Positions 17,105 to 25,676 of a stretch of 64,000 nt of DNA are shown here, in pieces. Source of the stretch: Aquilonibacter sp963820185 (GTDB taxonomy: Bacteria; Vulcanimicrobiota; Vulcanimicrobiia; Vulcanimicrobiales; Vulcanimicrobiaceae). Location: contig CAWFYV010000001.1 of assembly GCA_963820185.1 (NCBI GenBank), forward strand, positions 1-64,000, read 5' to 3'. The notes under the pieces are model-generated. The model did not search any database and had not been told where the DNA came from. It saw nothing but the letters and a program-made list of their open reading frames with translations. Position 1 is the stretch's first letter. Each line of letters begins with the position of its first letter. A program made the position numbers and the translations under genes.

Positions 17105-18592
17105 ATGATCGAGGGTCTACATCCTATCGAAAGCAGCTATCGTCCGGCTGCGAGCGCGCAGCCCCCGATCGTCGACCACATCGCACAGCTCTGCGCTGGT
17201 GCCTTTGCAGAATTTTGCGCTGTCTACCTGAGGGGAGCCACCCCCCCAGCGGTTTTTTTCACGCGAATTCCCGGGCAGTATGCGGCGCTGCGCGACGTGC
17301 CCTTTGACGATCTTTTTACAGAACGCGCGCGCGACGCAGGGCTTGCTCGAGTACTGCACCAGCCGCTGTTGATCGACGGGAATGTGGTGGGCTACGTCGT
17401 CCTCGGCACGAGCGCTTCGAAAACGATCACCGAAATAAATCCTACGATCTGCGATGCGGTCGCGGTGATACTTTCGAGTGCCCTCGCCCAAGCCTCGCAG
17501 CTGGCGCACCACCATCGCGTCTCCGAGCGACTCCAACGCGCGATGCTTCCCTCGCGCCTCGTTGAAGCCCAGGGCATCACGTTCGAAGCTGCCTACCGTC
17601 CAGCTAGTCTCGATGCCGAGGTAGGCGGCGATTGGTACGACGTCTTTGAGATCGGAAACGGCACCATCGGCATCTCGATCGGTGACGTGACCGGGCATGG
17701 GCTCGAGGCTGCGGTCACGATGAGCGAGATTCGCGGCGCTATCCGTGCGGCAGCGGCAACGCAAACGTCGCCGCCTGCGCTGCTTGACGCTGTCGAGGCG
17801 ATGGCGAGCGTGCAAGGGACGGGCATCGCATCGGCGATCGTCGGTATCTACGATCCGCGCACGCACGTGCTGCGCTATGCGTGCGCCGGGCATCCGCCGC
17901 CCGTACTCGTTACGTCGAGCGGCGTTGCCTATCTGCTTGCCGGAGGCGGCGTGCTACTGGGCCTGGGTTTGAAAGCGGGATCGCCCGAGCGCACCCTCAC
18001 GCTCGCGCCGGGCGCGACGATCTTCCTCTATACGGATGGCCTGACCGAACATACGCACGATCTGGTCGCAGGGGAAGAACGCTTACTCAGCGCGCTCGAA
18101 TCGATGGCGGAGGGCAAAGAACATGGACCCCACGCGTTGCATGCGCAGATCATCGGCGACGGCCCGAGCATAGACGACTGCGCGTCGTTGATGTTGCGGC
18201 GGCACGAGACGCCGGCCGCCCCTACCGAGCGGTATGTGTTCAGCGCGCTCCCGAACTTTGCACGGCTTGCGCGCGACGCGACGCGTTCGTACGCAGAACG
18301 TGCGGGCCTTCCGCCCGCGCGGGTATTCGACGTGATCGTTGCCGCAGGTGAAGCCGTGGCTAACGCAATCGAACACGGAAGTCGAGCGCCCGACGCAACC
18401 TTTGGTCTCGAGCTCGCAAGCGTCGACGGCGACGTACTCGTCCGGGTTGAGAGCCACGGACATTGGCGCACCACGCCCTCGCAGACCGAACGCGGGCGCG
18501 GAATTCAGATCATGCGCGCCTGCGCGCAGCACGTCGAGATCGCCTCGACCGTCGAGCGCACGAAGCTCACGCTGGCTTTCGCGAGGGCATAG
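17105..18592 (+). CDS. RsbU-type PP2C phosphatase with GAF and RsbW-like domains
   Basis: A 495-residue regulator. Residues about 20-150 form a degenerate GAF-like sensor domain. The SpoIIE/PP2C domain (about 155-370) is complete: GGDWYDVFE and GDVTGHGLEA hold the metal-binding Asp/Gly, with GHPPPVLV, LYTDGLTE and the last Asp in SIDDCASLML. A C-terminal HATPase of the RsbW type follows (about 380-495; VAAGEAVANAIEHG, RGRGIQIMRA). Such proteins dephosphorylate anti-anti-sigma factors and may also bind or phosphorylate them. The ATG at 17105 follows GAGGGGAG. It is divergent from the giant kinase with a 131-base spacer, suggesting joint control; no STAS partner is in the window, but an RsbW-like kinase lies at 31.7 kb. 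Confidence 0.88.
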   Translation: MIEGLHPIESSYRPAASAQPPIVDHIAQLCAGAFAEFCAVYLRGATPPAVFFTRIPGQYAALRDVPFDDLFTERARDAGLARVLHQPLLIDGNVVGYVVLGTSASKTITEINPTICDAVAVILSSALAQASQLAHHHRVSERLQRAMLPSRLVEAQGITFEAAYRPASLDAEVGGDWYDVFEIGNGTIGISIGDVTGHGLEAAVTMSEIRGAIRAAAATQTSPPALLDAVEAMASVQGTGIASAIVGIYDPRTHVLRYACAGHPPPVLVTSSGVAYLLAGGGVLLGLGLKAGSPERTLTLAPGATIFLYTDGLTEHTHDLVAGEERLLSALESMAEGKEHGPHALHAQIIGDGPSIDDCASLMLRRHETPAAPTERYVFSALPNFARLARDATRSYAERAGLPPARVFDVIVAAGEAVANAIEHGSRAPDATFGLELASVDGDVLVRVESHGHWRTTPSQTERGRGIQIMRACAQHVEIASTVERTKLTLAFARA

Positions 18593-18732
18593 CGTTCCCG
18601 CTAAATACACAAAACGCGCGCTAGGTGCGCAATCATCGGGGAACGTTCCGTCCTTTCACGCCGTTGCCGACACAAGGAACACTGTAGGTTAAGCGCGATT
18701 CAAATGACCTAGTTCCTGGACTACTATGCGAC

Positions 18733-18751
18733 GCGCCACGGTATGTGGCGC
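18733..18751 (+). promoter_or_regulatory. Hairpin just upstream of livK-like RBS
   Basis: GCGCCAC (18733-18739), loop GGTAT, then GTGGCGC (18745-18751) forms a 7-bp stem ending 4 bases before the AGGAG ribosome site (18756-18760). It could tune translation or mRNA stability. A 10-base palindrome GGAACGTTCC lies further up at 18640-18649; the remainder of the 18593-18769 spacer shows no certain promoter. Confidence 0.4.
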
Positions 18752-18769
18752 CAATAGGAGCATTGATTT

Positions 18770-20047
18770 ATGTCTGATGGCAAAGTGGATCGGAAGTCGT
18801 TTCTGACGACGACGGCGGCCATAACGTCGGCTGGGCTCGTCACCGGCTTCCCTGCAATTCTTCCTAGCCGCGCATTCGCCGCCGATGTACTCAACGTCGG
18901 ACTCGATTACGAATACACCGGTGTGTATGCGTCGTACGCGCAAAGCGAAACGCAGGGCGCGGAGATGGCGATGGGCGAGTGGAACGCCCGCGGCGGCGTT
19001 ATGGGCGGGACGAAAGTCGCGGTCGTGAAAGAAGACAACAACAACAATCCCGGTACCGCCGTTGAGAAAGCGCGCAAGCTCATTCTGGTCGAGAAGTGTC
19101 CGGTGGTCATGGGCTCGATCAACAGCTCGGTGTCACTCGCGATCAGCGGCGCGGCCAACGCGCTCAACACCTTCTACATCGACTCCGGCGGCCACGCCGA
19201 CGCGGTGACGGGTGAGAAGTGCGAATACAGCACCTTCCGCACGTGCCACAGCACGTGGATGGAAACGCACGCGACGGGATATTCGCTCGAAAAGAAGTTC
19301 GGGAAGAAATGGTACATGATCATTCCCGACTACGCGTTCGGACACGCGCTGCAAGCCGGCTATCACGATGTCGCCAAGAAGATGGGGATCACGTTCGTCG
19401 GTGAAGATCTCACGCCGCTTGGAACGACCGACTTTAGCCCGTATCTGACCAAAGTGCTTGCTGCCAAGCCGGACCTCTTACTCGTGCTCGTGCAAGGCGA
19501 CGACTTCGTCAACTGCCTCAAGCAAACGAACCAATACGGTATCGCAAGTAAGATCCCGATCGGCGGCCCGCAGGTCGAACTCGAAGCGGTTTGGGCGTTA
19601 CCCGAACAAGCGCGCGTCGGCTATTGGGGCGTCGAGTGGTACTATAAGGGTGCAAGCGTCATCGGCACAAACAATAAGCTGGCCAATGACTTCGTCGCCA
19701 ACTATACCAAGAAGTATGGCACGCCGCCGACGGCGCGCAGCGCGTTCGGCTACGTTACGATGGACCGTCTGCTCTGGACCGTCAATCAAGCGAGGTCAAC
19801 GAACGCTGCGAAGATGGCAAAGGCGCTCGAAGGCAACCACTTCAACTCGATCTGGGAGGGGGGCGGCTACTACCGCGACGTCGACCATCAGTTGATGTGG
19901 CCGATGTGGCTGGGCTCGATTCGGGCCAAGGGCACTGCGCAAGATAAATACGACATCTTCGATATCGTCGACCGGCAAGAGGCCGCCGACATCGAGCAGA
20001 GTGTCGAAGCGAAGAAGGCCGTCTGCAAGATGAACTGGCCCACCTAA
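18770..20047 (+). CDS. Branched-chain amino acid-type ABC substrate-binding protein
   Basis: A 425-residue periplasmic binding protein of the LivJ/LivK (Peripla_BP_6) family. A Tat-like or long Sec signal (DRKSFLTTT, then ITSAGLVTGFPAI) ends at AFA-AD. The mature part has the expected two lobes: YEYTGVYASYAQSETQGAEM, then VVKEDNNNNPGTAVEKARKL, then VVMGSINSSVSLAIS, and the second-lobe DYAFGHALQAGY. There is no lipobox Cys. It heads a five-gene importer operon and is separated from livH by a strong hairpin. The family covers leucine/isoleucine/valine but also amides, urea and aromatic compounds, so the ligand is open; the residues KWYMIIPDYAFG match non-canonical members. Confidence 0.9.
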   Translation: MSDGKVDRKSFLTTTAAITSAGLVTGFPAILPSRAFAADVLNVGLDYEYTGVYASYAQSETQGAEMAMGEWNARGGVMGGTKVAVVKEDNNNNPGTAVEKARKLILVEKCPVVMGSINSSVSLAISGAANALNTFYIDSGGHADAVTGEKCEYSTFRTCHSTWMETHATGYSLEKKFGKKWYMIIPDYAFGHALQAGYHDVAKKMGITFVGEDLTPLGTTDFSPYLTKVLAAKPDLLLVLVQGDDFVNCLKQTNQYGIASKIPIGGPQVELEAVWALPEQARVGYWGVEWYYKGASVIGTNNKLANDFVANYTKKYGTPPTARSAFGYVTMDRLLWTVNQARSTNAAKMAKALEGNHFNSIWEGGGYYRDVDHQLMWPMWLGSIRAKGTAQDKYDIFDIVDRQEAADIEQSVEAKKAVCKMNWPT

Positions 20048-20056
20048 GGAACCTTA

Positions 20057-20084
20057 AGGAACCTCTGCGAAAGCAGAGGTTCCT
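20057..20084 (+). terminator. Perfect 12-bp hairpin with GAAA loop between livK and livH
   Basis: AGGAACCTCTGC (20057-20068), tetraloop GAAA, then the exact complement (20073-20084). There is no U-tract behind it, and the livH ribosome site (CTGGAG) follows at once, so it is more likely an mRNA-stability or partial-termination element that keeps the binding protein more abundant than the permease. Confidence 0.7.
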
Positions 20085-20099
20085 CACCTGGAGTAGTAC

Positions 20100-20969
20100 A
20101 TGGCGCACATTGCCCCCGAGATTTTTAACGGCTTGATCCTCGGCGCGTTCTATGCGGTCGTTGCCATCGGGCTCTCGCTCATCATGAACCTGACCGGCAC
20201 GATCAATCTGGCGCACGGATCGTTCATGACGCTCGCCGGATATCTCGCCTTCGCGCTGGTGAGTGCGGGCACCAATTGGTGGTTCGCGCTGGCGGTTGCG
20301 CCGTTACTCACGGTGATTGTCGGCATAGCGGTGGAGCGGACGCTCATACGTCCGCTCTATCAGCGCGACCCCGTGTACAGTTTGTTATTGACCTTTGGCC
20401 TCTCGTTGATCGCCGAAGAGGCGTACCGGCTTATCTGGGGCACCAACGGCGTCCCATTTTCACCGCCGAAAGAGCTGCAGAGCGCGGTCTCACTCGGCTT
20501 CACGCTATTTCCGTCTTACCGGCTCTTCATCGCGGGAGCACTCTTGGTCATCATCGTTGCCTTGGTGCTGTTCTTGCAGCGCACGCGCATGGGGTTGCGC
20601 TTGCGCGCGGCAGTGCAAGACCACGAGATGATCGCCGCGCTCGGCACGAACACCGAAGTGCTCTACATGTTCAACTTTGGCTTGGGCATTCTCATTGCGG
20701 GCGTTGCCGGCGTGCTTGCTGCGGGACTCCTGGGCCTCAACCCGCAAAGCGGCAATGCGCTCTTGATGCCGGCGTTCGTGACCGTTATCGTCGGCGGGAT
20801 GGGGAGTCTCTTAGGCGCGGTGGTCGGCGGCCTGCTCATCGGCATTGCGATCAGCGTCACGACGCTCTATCTGCCGGCCTTTAGCGAGATCGTGATGTAC
20901 GTCTTGATGGCGGTCATCTTGTTGATCCGTCCGCGCGGCCTCTTCGGCGAAGAGGGTATCTTCGGGTGA
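20100..20969 (+). CDS. livH: ABC transporter permease, LivH type
   Basis: A 289-residue inner-membrane permease of the branched-chain amino acid importer. It starts with FNGLILGAFYAVVAIGLSLI, followed by GTINLAHGSFMTLAGY, the family hallmark, and later EAYRLIWGTNG and GGMGSLLGAVVGGLLIG near the C-terminus. About eight helices. The ATG at 20100 has CTGGAG at 20088-20093. Its end overlaps livM by 4 bases (GTGA). It pairs with LivM to form the translocation channel. Confidence 0.92.
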   Translation: MAHIAPEIFNGLILGAFYAVVAIGLSLIMNLTGTINLAHGSFMTLAGYLAFALVSAGTNWWFALAVAPLLTVIVGIAVERTLIRPLYQRDPVYSLLLTFGLSLIAEEAYRLIWGTNGVPFSPPKELQSAVSLGFTLFPSYRLFIAGALLVIIVALVLFLQRTRMGLRLRAAVQDHEMIAALGTNTEVLYMFNFGLGILIAGVAGVLAAGLLGLNPQSGNALLMPAFVTVIVGGMGSLLGAVVGGLLIGIAISVTTLYLPAFSEIVMYVLMAVILLIRPRGLFGEEGIFG

Positions 20970-21982
20970 GAATGAGCAATCGCGCCGGGGTGATCACGGC
21001 GCTTGTCCTCTTGGTGCTGCTGATCTTTACGCCGCAGCTCGCGCCGCATCTGCACTTGGCGATTTCGATCTGTACCGAAGTGCTGCTCTTCGCAATAGCG
21101 GCGATGGCCGTGAACTTGCTCATCGGCTATACCGGTGTGCTACCCTTCGGCAACGCGGCGTTCTTTGGGCTTGGCGCCTACGGCGCCGGCCTCACGATCC
21201 AGTTCTGGCACGCAAAGTTCTTGGGTTCGATTGGGTATGGCGTGCTCGCAGCGATCGTCGGCGCGCTCTTGATCGGGCCATTCCTCTTGCGCCGGCGCGG
21301 CATTTATTTCTCACTTTTGATGATCGCCTTTGGACAGGTGTTTTATTTTCTCGCCTACCGCTTCACCGATATTACCGGCGGTGAGGACGGCATGAACTTC
21401 CCGCGCCCCATGGTGGAAGGCTTGGGCTGGCAACTCAAGGACGAGTCTTTCTACTACGCGATGTTGGCGTTCTTTATCATCGTTTCGGTCTTGTTTCTGC
21501 TCTTGGTTCGCTCGCCGTTCGGCCGTTCGCTGGTCGCGATCAAAGAGAACGAAACGCGTGCACGGTATCTCGGGCTCAATACCGACCGCTTTATCTTCGT
21601 CGCGATATTGATCTCGGCCGCGATCGAAGGATTGGCCGGTGCATGTTATGGGCTCTCGATCATGTTCGCCGATCCGCTGCAGCTCGATTGGCACCAGTCG
21701 GGCAACTTCGTGCTAATGACGATCCTCGGCGGCAGCGGCACGATCTTTGGACCGCTCCTCGGGGCGCTGATCTTTGTGGTCGGCAGCGACGTTCTCTCGA
21801 GCGCGATACCGTGGTGGCAGATTCCGCTTGGCGCCCTCTTCGTCGTCTGCGTGCTCGGATTTCCGAAAGGCATCCTCGGTACGATCCTGGACGCGGTTGA
21901 GAAGCGGCGGGGCGGTTTTGGCTACGAGGCGCGCGATACACTGCACGGCACCGTGATGTCGGAACGGGAGATTCAGCCGTGA
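20966..21982 (+). CDS. livM: ABC transporter permease, LivM type
   Basis: A 338-residue partner permease. After two helices it has AIAAMAVNLLIGYTGVLPFG and FGLGAYGAGL, then AIKENETRARYLGLNTDRF, typical of LivM, and FGPLLGALIFV near the end. The GTG at 20966 overlaps the livH stop and has AGAGGG about 9 bases upstream; an ATG two codons later is the alternative. Length is normal. It works with LivH and the two ATPases. Confidence 0.92.
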   Translation: MRMSNRAGVITALVLLVLLIFTPQLAPHLHLAISICTEVLLFAIAAMAVNLLIGYTGVLPFGNAAFFGLGAYGAGLTIQFWHAKFLGSIGYGVLAAIVGALLIGPFLLRRRGIYFSLLMIAFGQVFYFLAYRFTDITGGEDGMNFPRPMVEGLGWQLKDESFYYAMLAFFIIVSVLFLLLVRSPFGRSLVAIKENETRARYLGLNTDRFIFVAILISAAIEGLAGACYGLSIMFADPLQLDWHQSGNFVLMTILGGSGTIFGPLLGALIFVVGSDVLSSAIPWWQIPLGALFVVCVLGFPKGILGTILDAVEKRRGGFGYEARDTLHGTVMSEREIQP

Positions 21983-22749
21983 GCGACGTTATTTTCCAAG
22001 CCGAGAACGTCGTCAAGCACTTCGGCGGCGTGCGCGCGGTCGAGGATGTTTCTTTGAGCGTCAACGCCGGATCGATTCAGGCGGTCATCGGACCCAATGG
22101 TGCCGGAAAATCGACGTTCTTCAACGCGCTTTCTGGGTTCTATAAGTGCGACAGCGGTAAGGTGACGTTTAAAGGCGTCGACATCACCGCGTCGCCGATC
22201 CACGATCGTATCGCGATGGGCATGGGTCGCACGTTTCAAACCTCGAGCGTCTTTCCTAATCTCTCCGTCTACGACAACCTCTTGATCGGGTTGCAGAGCG
22301 CGGCGAAATTGGCGTTTCGTTTTCGCCCGATCAACCCAGCGCAGCACAAGACGATCGAAGAGAAAGCGGAACGGCTGCTGAATTTCGTAAACCTCCGCGC
22401 TTCGGCGCGCCGGCCCGTCGCGGAGCTCGCGCACGGAAGTCAGCGTTTATGCGAGATTGCGATGAGCCTTTCGACCGACCCCGTGCTCGTGATGCTCGAC
22501 GAGCCGATGGCTGGACTTGCGCACGCGGAGACCGAGCGCGTCGTCGAGGTGATTCGTAAACTGCACAGCGAGCTCGGGCTCACCGTACTGTTTGTCGAGC
22601 ATAACATGCGTGTCGTGCTCTCACTCGCGCAGCGCATCATGGTGCTCGATCGTGGTAAGGTTCTTGCCGAGGGAACGCCCGCCGAGATTAGCGCAAACGA
22701 AGCGGTGCGCGATGCATATATCGGCAAGGAGGTCGTCGAGCATGTCTGA
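21979..22749 (+). CDS. livG: ABC transporter ATP-binding protein, LivG type
   Basis: A 256-residue ATPase. Walker A is GPNGAGKST. The signature region is degenerate, RPVAELAHGSQRLCEIAMSL: it has HGSQR where LSGGQ-like residues are usual in LivG (YGxQR). Walker B is PVLVMLDEPMAGL, and the switch His is VLFVEHNM. The start GTG overlaps the livM stop by 4 bases. The C-terminal EISANEAVRDAYIG is characteristic of LivG. It energises uptake together with LivF. Confidence 0.92.
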   Translation: MSDVIFQAENVVKHFGGVRAVEDVSLSVNAGSIQAVIGPNGAGKSTFFNALSGFYKCDSGKVTFKGVDITASPIHDRIAMGMGRTFQTSSVFPNLSVYDNLLIGLQSAAKLAFRFRPINPAQHKTIEEKAERLLNFVNLRASARRPVAELAHGSQRLCEIAMSLSTDPVLVMLDEPMAGLAHAETERVVEVIRKLHSELGLTVLFVEHNMRVVLSLAQRIMVLDRGKVLAEGTPAEISANEAVRDAYIGKEVVEHV

Positions 22750-23467
22750 GATGTTTTTGAAGGTTGAGAACCTCAATACGTTCTACGGCAAGAGCCATAT
22801 CTTGCACGACGTGCACCTCGCGGTGGGCAAAGGTGAGCTGGTTGCGTTGCTCGGACTCAACGGCGCGGGCAAGACGACGACATTGCGTAGCATCCTGGGA
22901 CTGACGCGTCCGCGCAGCGGCGAGATTACGTTCGACGGTCAGGCCATCGCAGGGTGGTCGCCATATCGTGTCGCGCGCATGGGCGTCGGTTACGTCCCCG
23001 AGGGGCGTCGCATGTTCGCGCAACTCTCGGTGCTCGAAAATCTTCAGCTCGCAGAAAACGGTCGCAGCGGCGAATGGTCGATCGCGCGGGTGCTCGAGCA
23101 TCTGCCCAAGCTCAAGGAGCTCACCGGCCGCCGTGCCGGCCGGCTTTCCGGCGGCGAGCAAGAGATGCTTGCCATCGCACGCGCCCTTGTCTCCAACCCC
23201 GCCCTCTTGCTCGTCGACGAGCCCTCGCAGGGTCTTGCGCCGATGATCGTCGAGGAAGTCTACCGGATTTTGGCCGAGCTCAAGGCGCGCGGCGTGGCAA
23301 TCGTGTTGGTCGAGCAGAACGCGCTGCTCGCGCTGAAGATCGCCGACCGCGCCTATGTCATGGACGCCGGGCGCATCGTCTATCAGGGCGAGGCCGCGAC
23401 CCTGCTGCAAGACCGCAAGCTGATCGCCGACCTCATGGGACTTACCGCGGCCGAGCTTGCTTCCTAG
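22742..23467 (+). CDS. livF: ABC transporter ATP-binding protein, LivF type
   Basis: A 241-residue ATPase. Walker A is LNGAGKTTTLRSILG, the signature is GRLSGGEQEMLAIARAL, Walker B is LLLVDEPSQGLAP, and the switch His is replaced by Gln in IVLVEQNALLAL, as is normal in LivF. GYVPEGRRMFAQLSVLENL is the typical family block. The ATG at 22742 overlaps livG by 8 bases; the frame is open farther upstream but only as antisense of livG coding. It completes the importer. Confidence 0.93.
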   Translation: MSEMFLKVENLNTFYGKSHILHDVHLAVGKGELVALLGLNGAGKTTTLRSILGLTRPRSGEITFDGQAIAGWSPYRVARMGVGYVPEGRRMFAQLSVLENLQLAENGRSGEWSIARVLEHLPKLKELTGRRAGRLSGGEQEMLAIARALVSNPALLLVDEPSQGLAPMIVEEVYRILAELKARGVAIVLVEQNALLALKIADRAYVMDAGRIVYQGEAATLLQDRKLIADLMGLTAAELAS

Positions 23468-23502
23468 GCCCGATAGAGGCCGATGCCGATATCAATAGAG
23501 GC

Positions 23503-24063
23503 ATGAAAACGCTTGGAGCCGATGCTCTCGAAGCTCTTATCGCCCCAATTGCGCGCGCCGTTAACGATCATCAAGTCGACGCTCTTGGAGATGCGCTGGC
23601 TACGCTCTGCGCGGCTGGCTCCTTCACCCCGGATTTTTTTCTGCCGGCGCGTTCCGATCGCTACGCGCGCAACTTGATTTGGCGCGAGCCGCGCGGTGCG
23701 TTCATCGTCGTCGGGATGACGTGGGCCGTCGGGCAAGGCAGTCCGTTGCACGACCATGCCGGTCTGTGGGGCGCCGAGATCGTGGTCGACGGTGAGATGC
23801 ACCAGACGCCATTCGAGCTGCGCGTGCGAGGACACGACGGGCGCTATCAATTCCAACGCGGCACGCAATGTGTGTCCGGACGGGGTACGCTCGGCCTGAT
23901 CGTGCCGCCGAAGGAGTATCACAACTTCGGCAACGCGGGCGACGTCGTTGCGCATTCGCTCCACGTCTACTGTGGCGATTTGACGAGCGCTCAAACGTTT
24001 AGCGAAGATGCTGACGGCTGGTGGACGGCGCGCCAAGTCGGCTTGCGCTACGACGCACGATGA
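23503..24063 (+). CDS. Cysteine dioxygenase-like thiol dioxygenase
   Basis: A 186-residue cupin of the cysteine dioxygenase type I family, which oxidises a thiol to a sulfinate with O2 and Fe(II). The iron ligands are visible: PLHDHAGLWG supplies two His and VVAHSLHVYCG the third; the same segment keeps the catalytic Tyr. YARNLI holds the Arg that in cysteine dioxygenases binds the substrate carboxylate, while 3-mercaptopropionate dioxygenases usually have Gln there. Position 93 is Gly, so no Cys-Tyr crosslink, as in most bacterial enzymes. It starts 35 bases after livF and overlaps the next gene by 4 bases (ATGA). The ribosome site is weak (AGAGG, close to the ATG). Linkage to the importer suggests a sulfur amino acid or thiol substrate. 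Confidence 0.82.
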   Translation: MKTLGADALEALIAPIARAVNDHQVDALGDALATLCAAGSFTPDFFLPARSDRYARNLIWREPRGAFIVVGMTWAVGQGSPLHDHAGLWGAEIVVDGEMHQTPFELRVRGHDGRYQFQRGTQCVSGRGTLGLIVPPKEYHNFGNAGDVVAHSLHVYCGDLTSAQTFSEDADGWWTARQVGLRYDAR

Positions 24064-24809
24064 AGCACGTCGCAATCGCAGCGTTCGTTGGTCTTTTAGC
24101 GCTCGCCGCTACGTTGCACGCTTCGGCACAAGTGACCGACCGCGAACTGCCCGTCGGGAACGCGACGACTCTGCGGCTCAACGTCAGCGGGTCGATCCAC
24201 GTCATTCCGGTTGCGGGCTTGACCAGCGTGAAATTTCACGTCGTCGACAGCGGACCGTCGACACCGCCGATGGCGTTGAAGACCTCGCGCGCGGGCTCGC
24301 GCCTGAACGTCTCGATTACCGGACCGGGCTCGAGTATGCTGCCGTTCGTCGGCGCGAGCGGCTACGAGATCCAGCTCTCGTATCCGGCGAAAATGCATCT
24401 CGATTTGCGCGAGTTCTCCGGACGCATTCACGCCGACAGCGTGCCGGCGTCGATGCAGCTCTACGACGCTGACGGAAACATCGTCGTCGACAGTGCCGGC
24501 GCGGCGTTGACCGCCGAGGCAGATGCGGGCGACATCTCCGTCACCGGGGCGCGCACCACGCTCTCGCTCACGGCGAGCAAAGGCAACGTCAACGCGACGC
24601 TCGCCTCCGGCTGGCGCGGGAGCGAAGTGCGCCTAGAGGCCTCGGACGGCAACCTCCACCTCACGGTTCCGGCGGGCTTCAAGGCCCATTACGACGTCAC
24701 GAGCGGCTCGGGCCACGTCAGCAACCCGCTGCGCAACGTCCCGGCCGGGCCGCTGGTCTTCATGCTGACGGAACAGGGCGACGCCTCGATAGCCACGCCC
24801 ACGCCCTAA
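24060..24809 (+). CDS. Secreted DUF4097-like beta-helix protein
   Basis: A 249-residue exported protein with a signal peptide (VGLLALAATLHASA-Q) and then a regular series of short beta strands, each turn marked by small and Asp/Gly residues (DADGNIVVDSAGAALTAEA, then GDISVTGA, KGNVNATL, SDGNLHLTV). This pattern is that of the DUF4097 / putative adhesin fold, found in surface or envelope-associated proteins often near sensors. The ATG at 24060 overlaps the dioxygenase stop. No enzyme residues are seen. Confidence 0.65.
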   Translation: MKHVAIAAFVGLLALAATLHASAQVTDRELPVGNATTLRLNVSGSIHVIPVAGLTSVKFHVVDSGPSTPPMALKTSRAGSRLNVSITGPGSSMLPFVGASGYEIQLSYPAKMHLDLREFSGRIHADSVPASMQLYDADGNIVVDSAGAALTAEADAGDISVTGARTTLSLTASKGNVNATLASGWRGSEVRLEASDGNLHLTVPAGFKAHYDVTSGSGHVSNPLRNVPAGPLVFMLTEQGDASIATPTP

Positions 24810-24868
24810 AGGATTTTGGCGGCCGCGACGATATATTAGCGGTCGTAGCAATTTTTTGGAGGTCTCTC

Positions 24869-25145
24869 GTGCGCTTAGCCCTCGGATTTGCATATATACT
24901 TGCGGCGCTGGCTCCTGTAATGGCATCAGCCGCCGTCGTCGATGCGACGCTCGTGCCCGACGGCACCTACACCGTCAGGGTTGAAAAGGTTCAAGACGCG
25001 CAGCACGCGCTCGTGATGATGCAGAACGGCGTGGAGACGATTCTCGTCGCCGCAGGGCAGCGCCGATTTCAGCAAGTGCAAGCCCAACGACTCGATCAAA
25101 GTCTCGATCATCAAGGGCAAAGTTCCGGTCCTGGCCGTCCAGTAG
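24869..25145 (+). CDS. Small secreted protein, tandem paralogue 1 (frameshifted)
   Basis: A GTG at 24869 after TTGGAGG gives a signal peptide and AAVVDATLVPDGTYTVRVEK, then VQDAQHALVMMQNGVET, nearly the same as the gene at 25323. The frame breaks in the GGG at 25055-25057: removing one G restores ADFSKCKPND, then IKVSIIKGKVPVLAVQ, and a TAG at 25143-25145, matching the paralogue to its end. As written, the frame runs on to 25195 with unrelated residues. Function unknown; an about 90-residue exported beta protein. The break may be a sequencing error or a decayed copy. Confidence 0.65.
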
Positions 25146-25322
25146 GCGCCGGACCCTTCGGGCGGCCGGCCCGGGTGTCGAGGGTGACACTGTAAAAGAT
25201 TGGCCGGCCGGGTGCGCAGCGGTTACCTTCCCCCGTGAGCCTGCCGATACTTTTCATGTCCAGCCCTGCTATGATGGGGCTGGTATGCTAGCGGGCGTAG
25301 CAAAGTGTCTCGGAGGAAATTC

Positions 25323-25604
25323 GTGCGTACTATTATAGCTACCGCGCTCGTTGCGCTTGTAATCGCCCTCGCCCCCCCGCCGGCGTCAGCCGCTGTCGTC
25401 GACGCGTCGCTCATTCCAGACGGCAACTACACCGTCAAGGTTGAGAAGGTTCAGGATGCGCAGCATGCGCTGGTGATGATGCAAAACGGCGTTGAGACGA
25501 TGCTCGTTGCCACGGGCGGTGCTGATTTCAGCAAAGTCAAGGCGAACGACACGCTGAAGATCTCGATCGTCAAGGGCAAAGTTCCGGTCTTTACCGCAGG
25601 GTAG
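25323..25604 (+). CDS. Small secreted protein, tandem paralogue 2 (intact)
   Basis: A 93-residue exported protein. The GTG at 25323 is preferred because GGAGGA lies at 25312-25317 and the paralogue starts at the same place; a GTG at 25305 would put the ribosome site inside the gene. The signal peptide (LVALVIALAPPPASA) is followed by a compact beta domain (VVDASLIPDGNYTVKVEK, DFSKVKANDTLKISIVKGKV) with the look of a small barrel. The upstream bases TAGCGGGCGTAGCAA are almost the same as those before copy 1 (TAGCGGTCGTAGCAA), so promoter and gene were duplicated together. I do not recognise the family. Confidence 0.72.
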   Translation: MRTIIATALVALVIALAPPPASAAVVDASLIPDGNYTVKVEKVQDAQHALVMMQNGVETMLVATGGADFSKVKANDTLKISIVKGKVPVFTAG

Positions 25605-25676
25605 GCATCCCCCGGTTTTCTGGGTAAAGGGGTTCGTATAATCGACGAGCCCTTTTAGCTCGGGGGAGGACTACGC

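Noticed and set aside
22954..24063. A longer start for the cysteine dioxygenase gene
   Set aside because: The part before 23503 is livF in another frame; the family N-terminus begins at the ATG at 23503.
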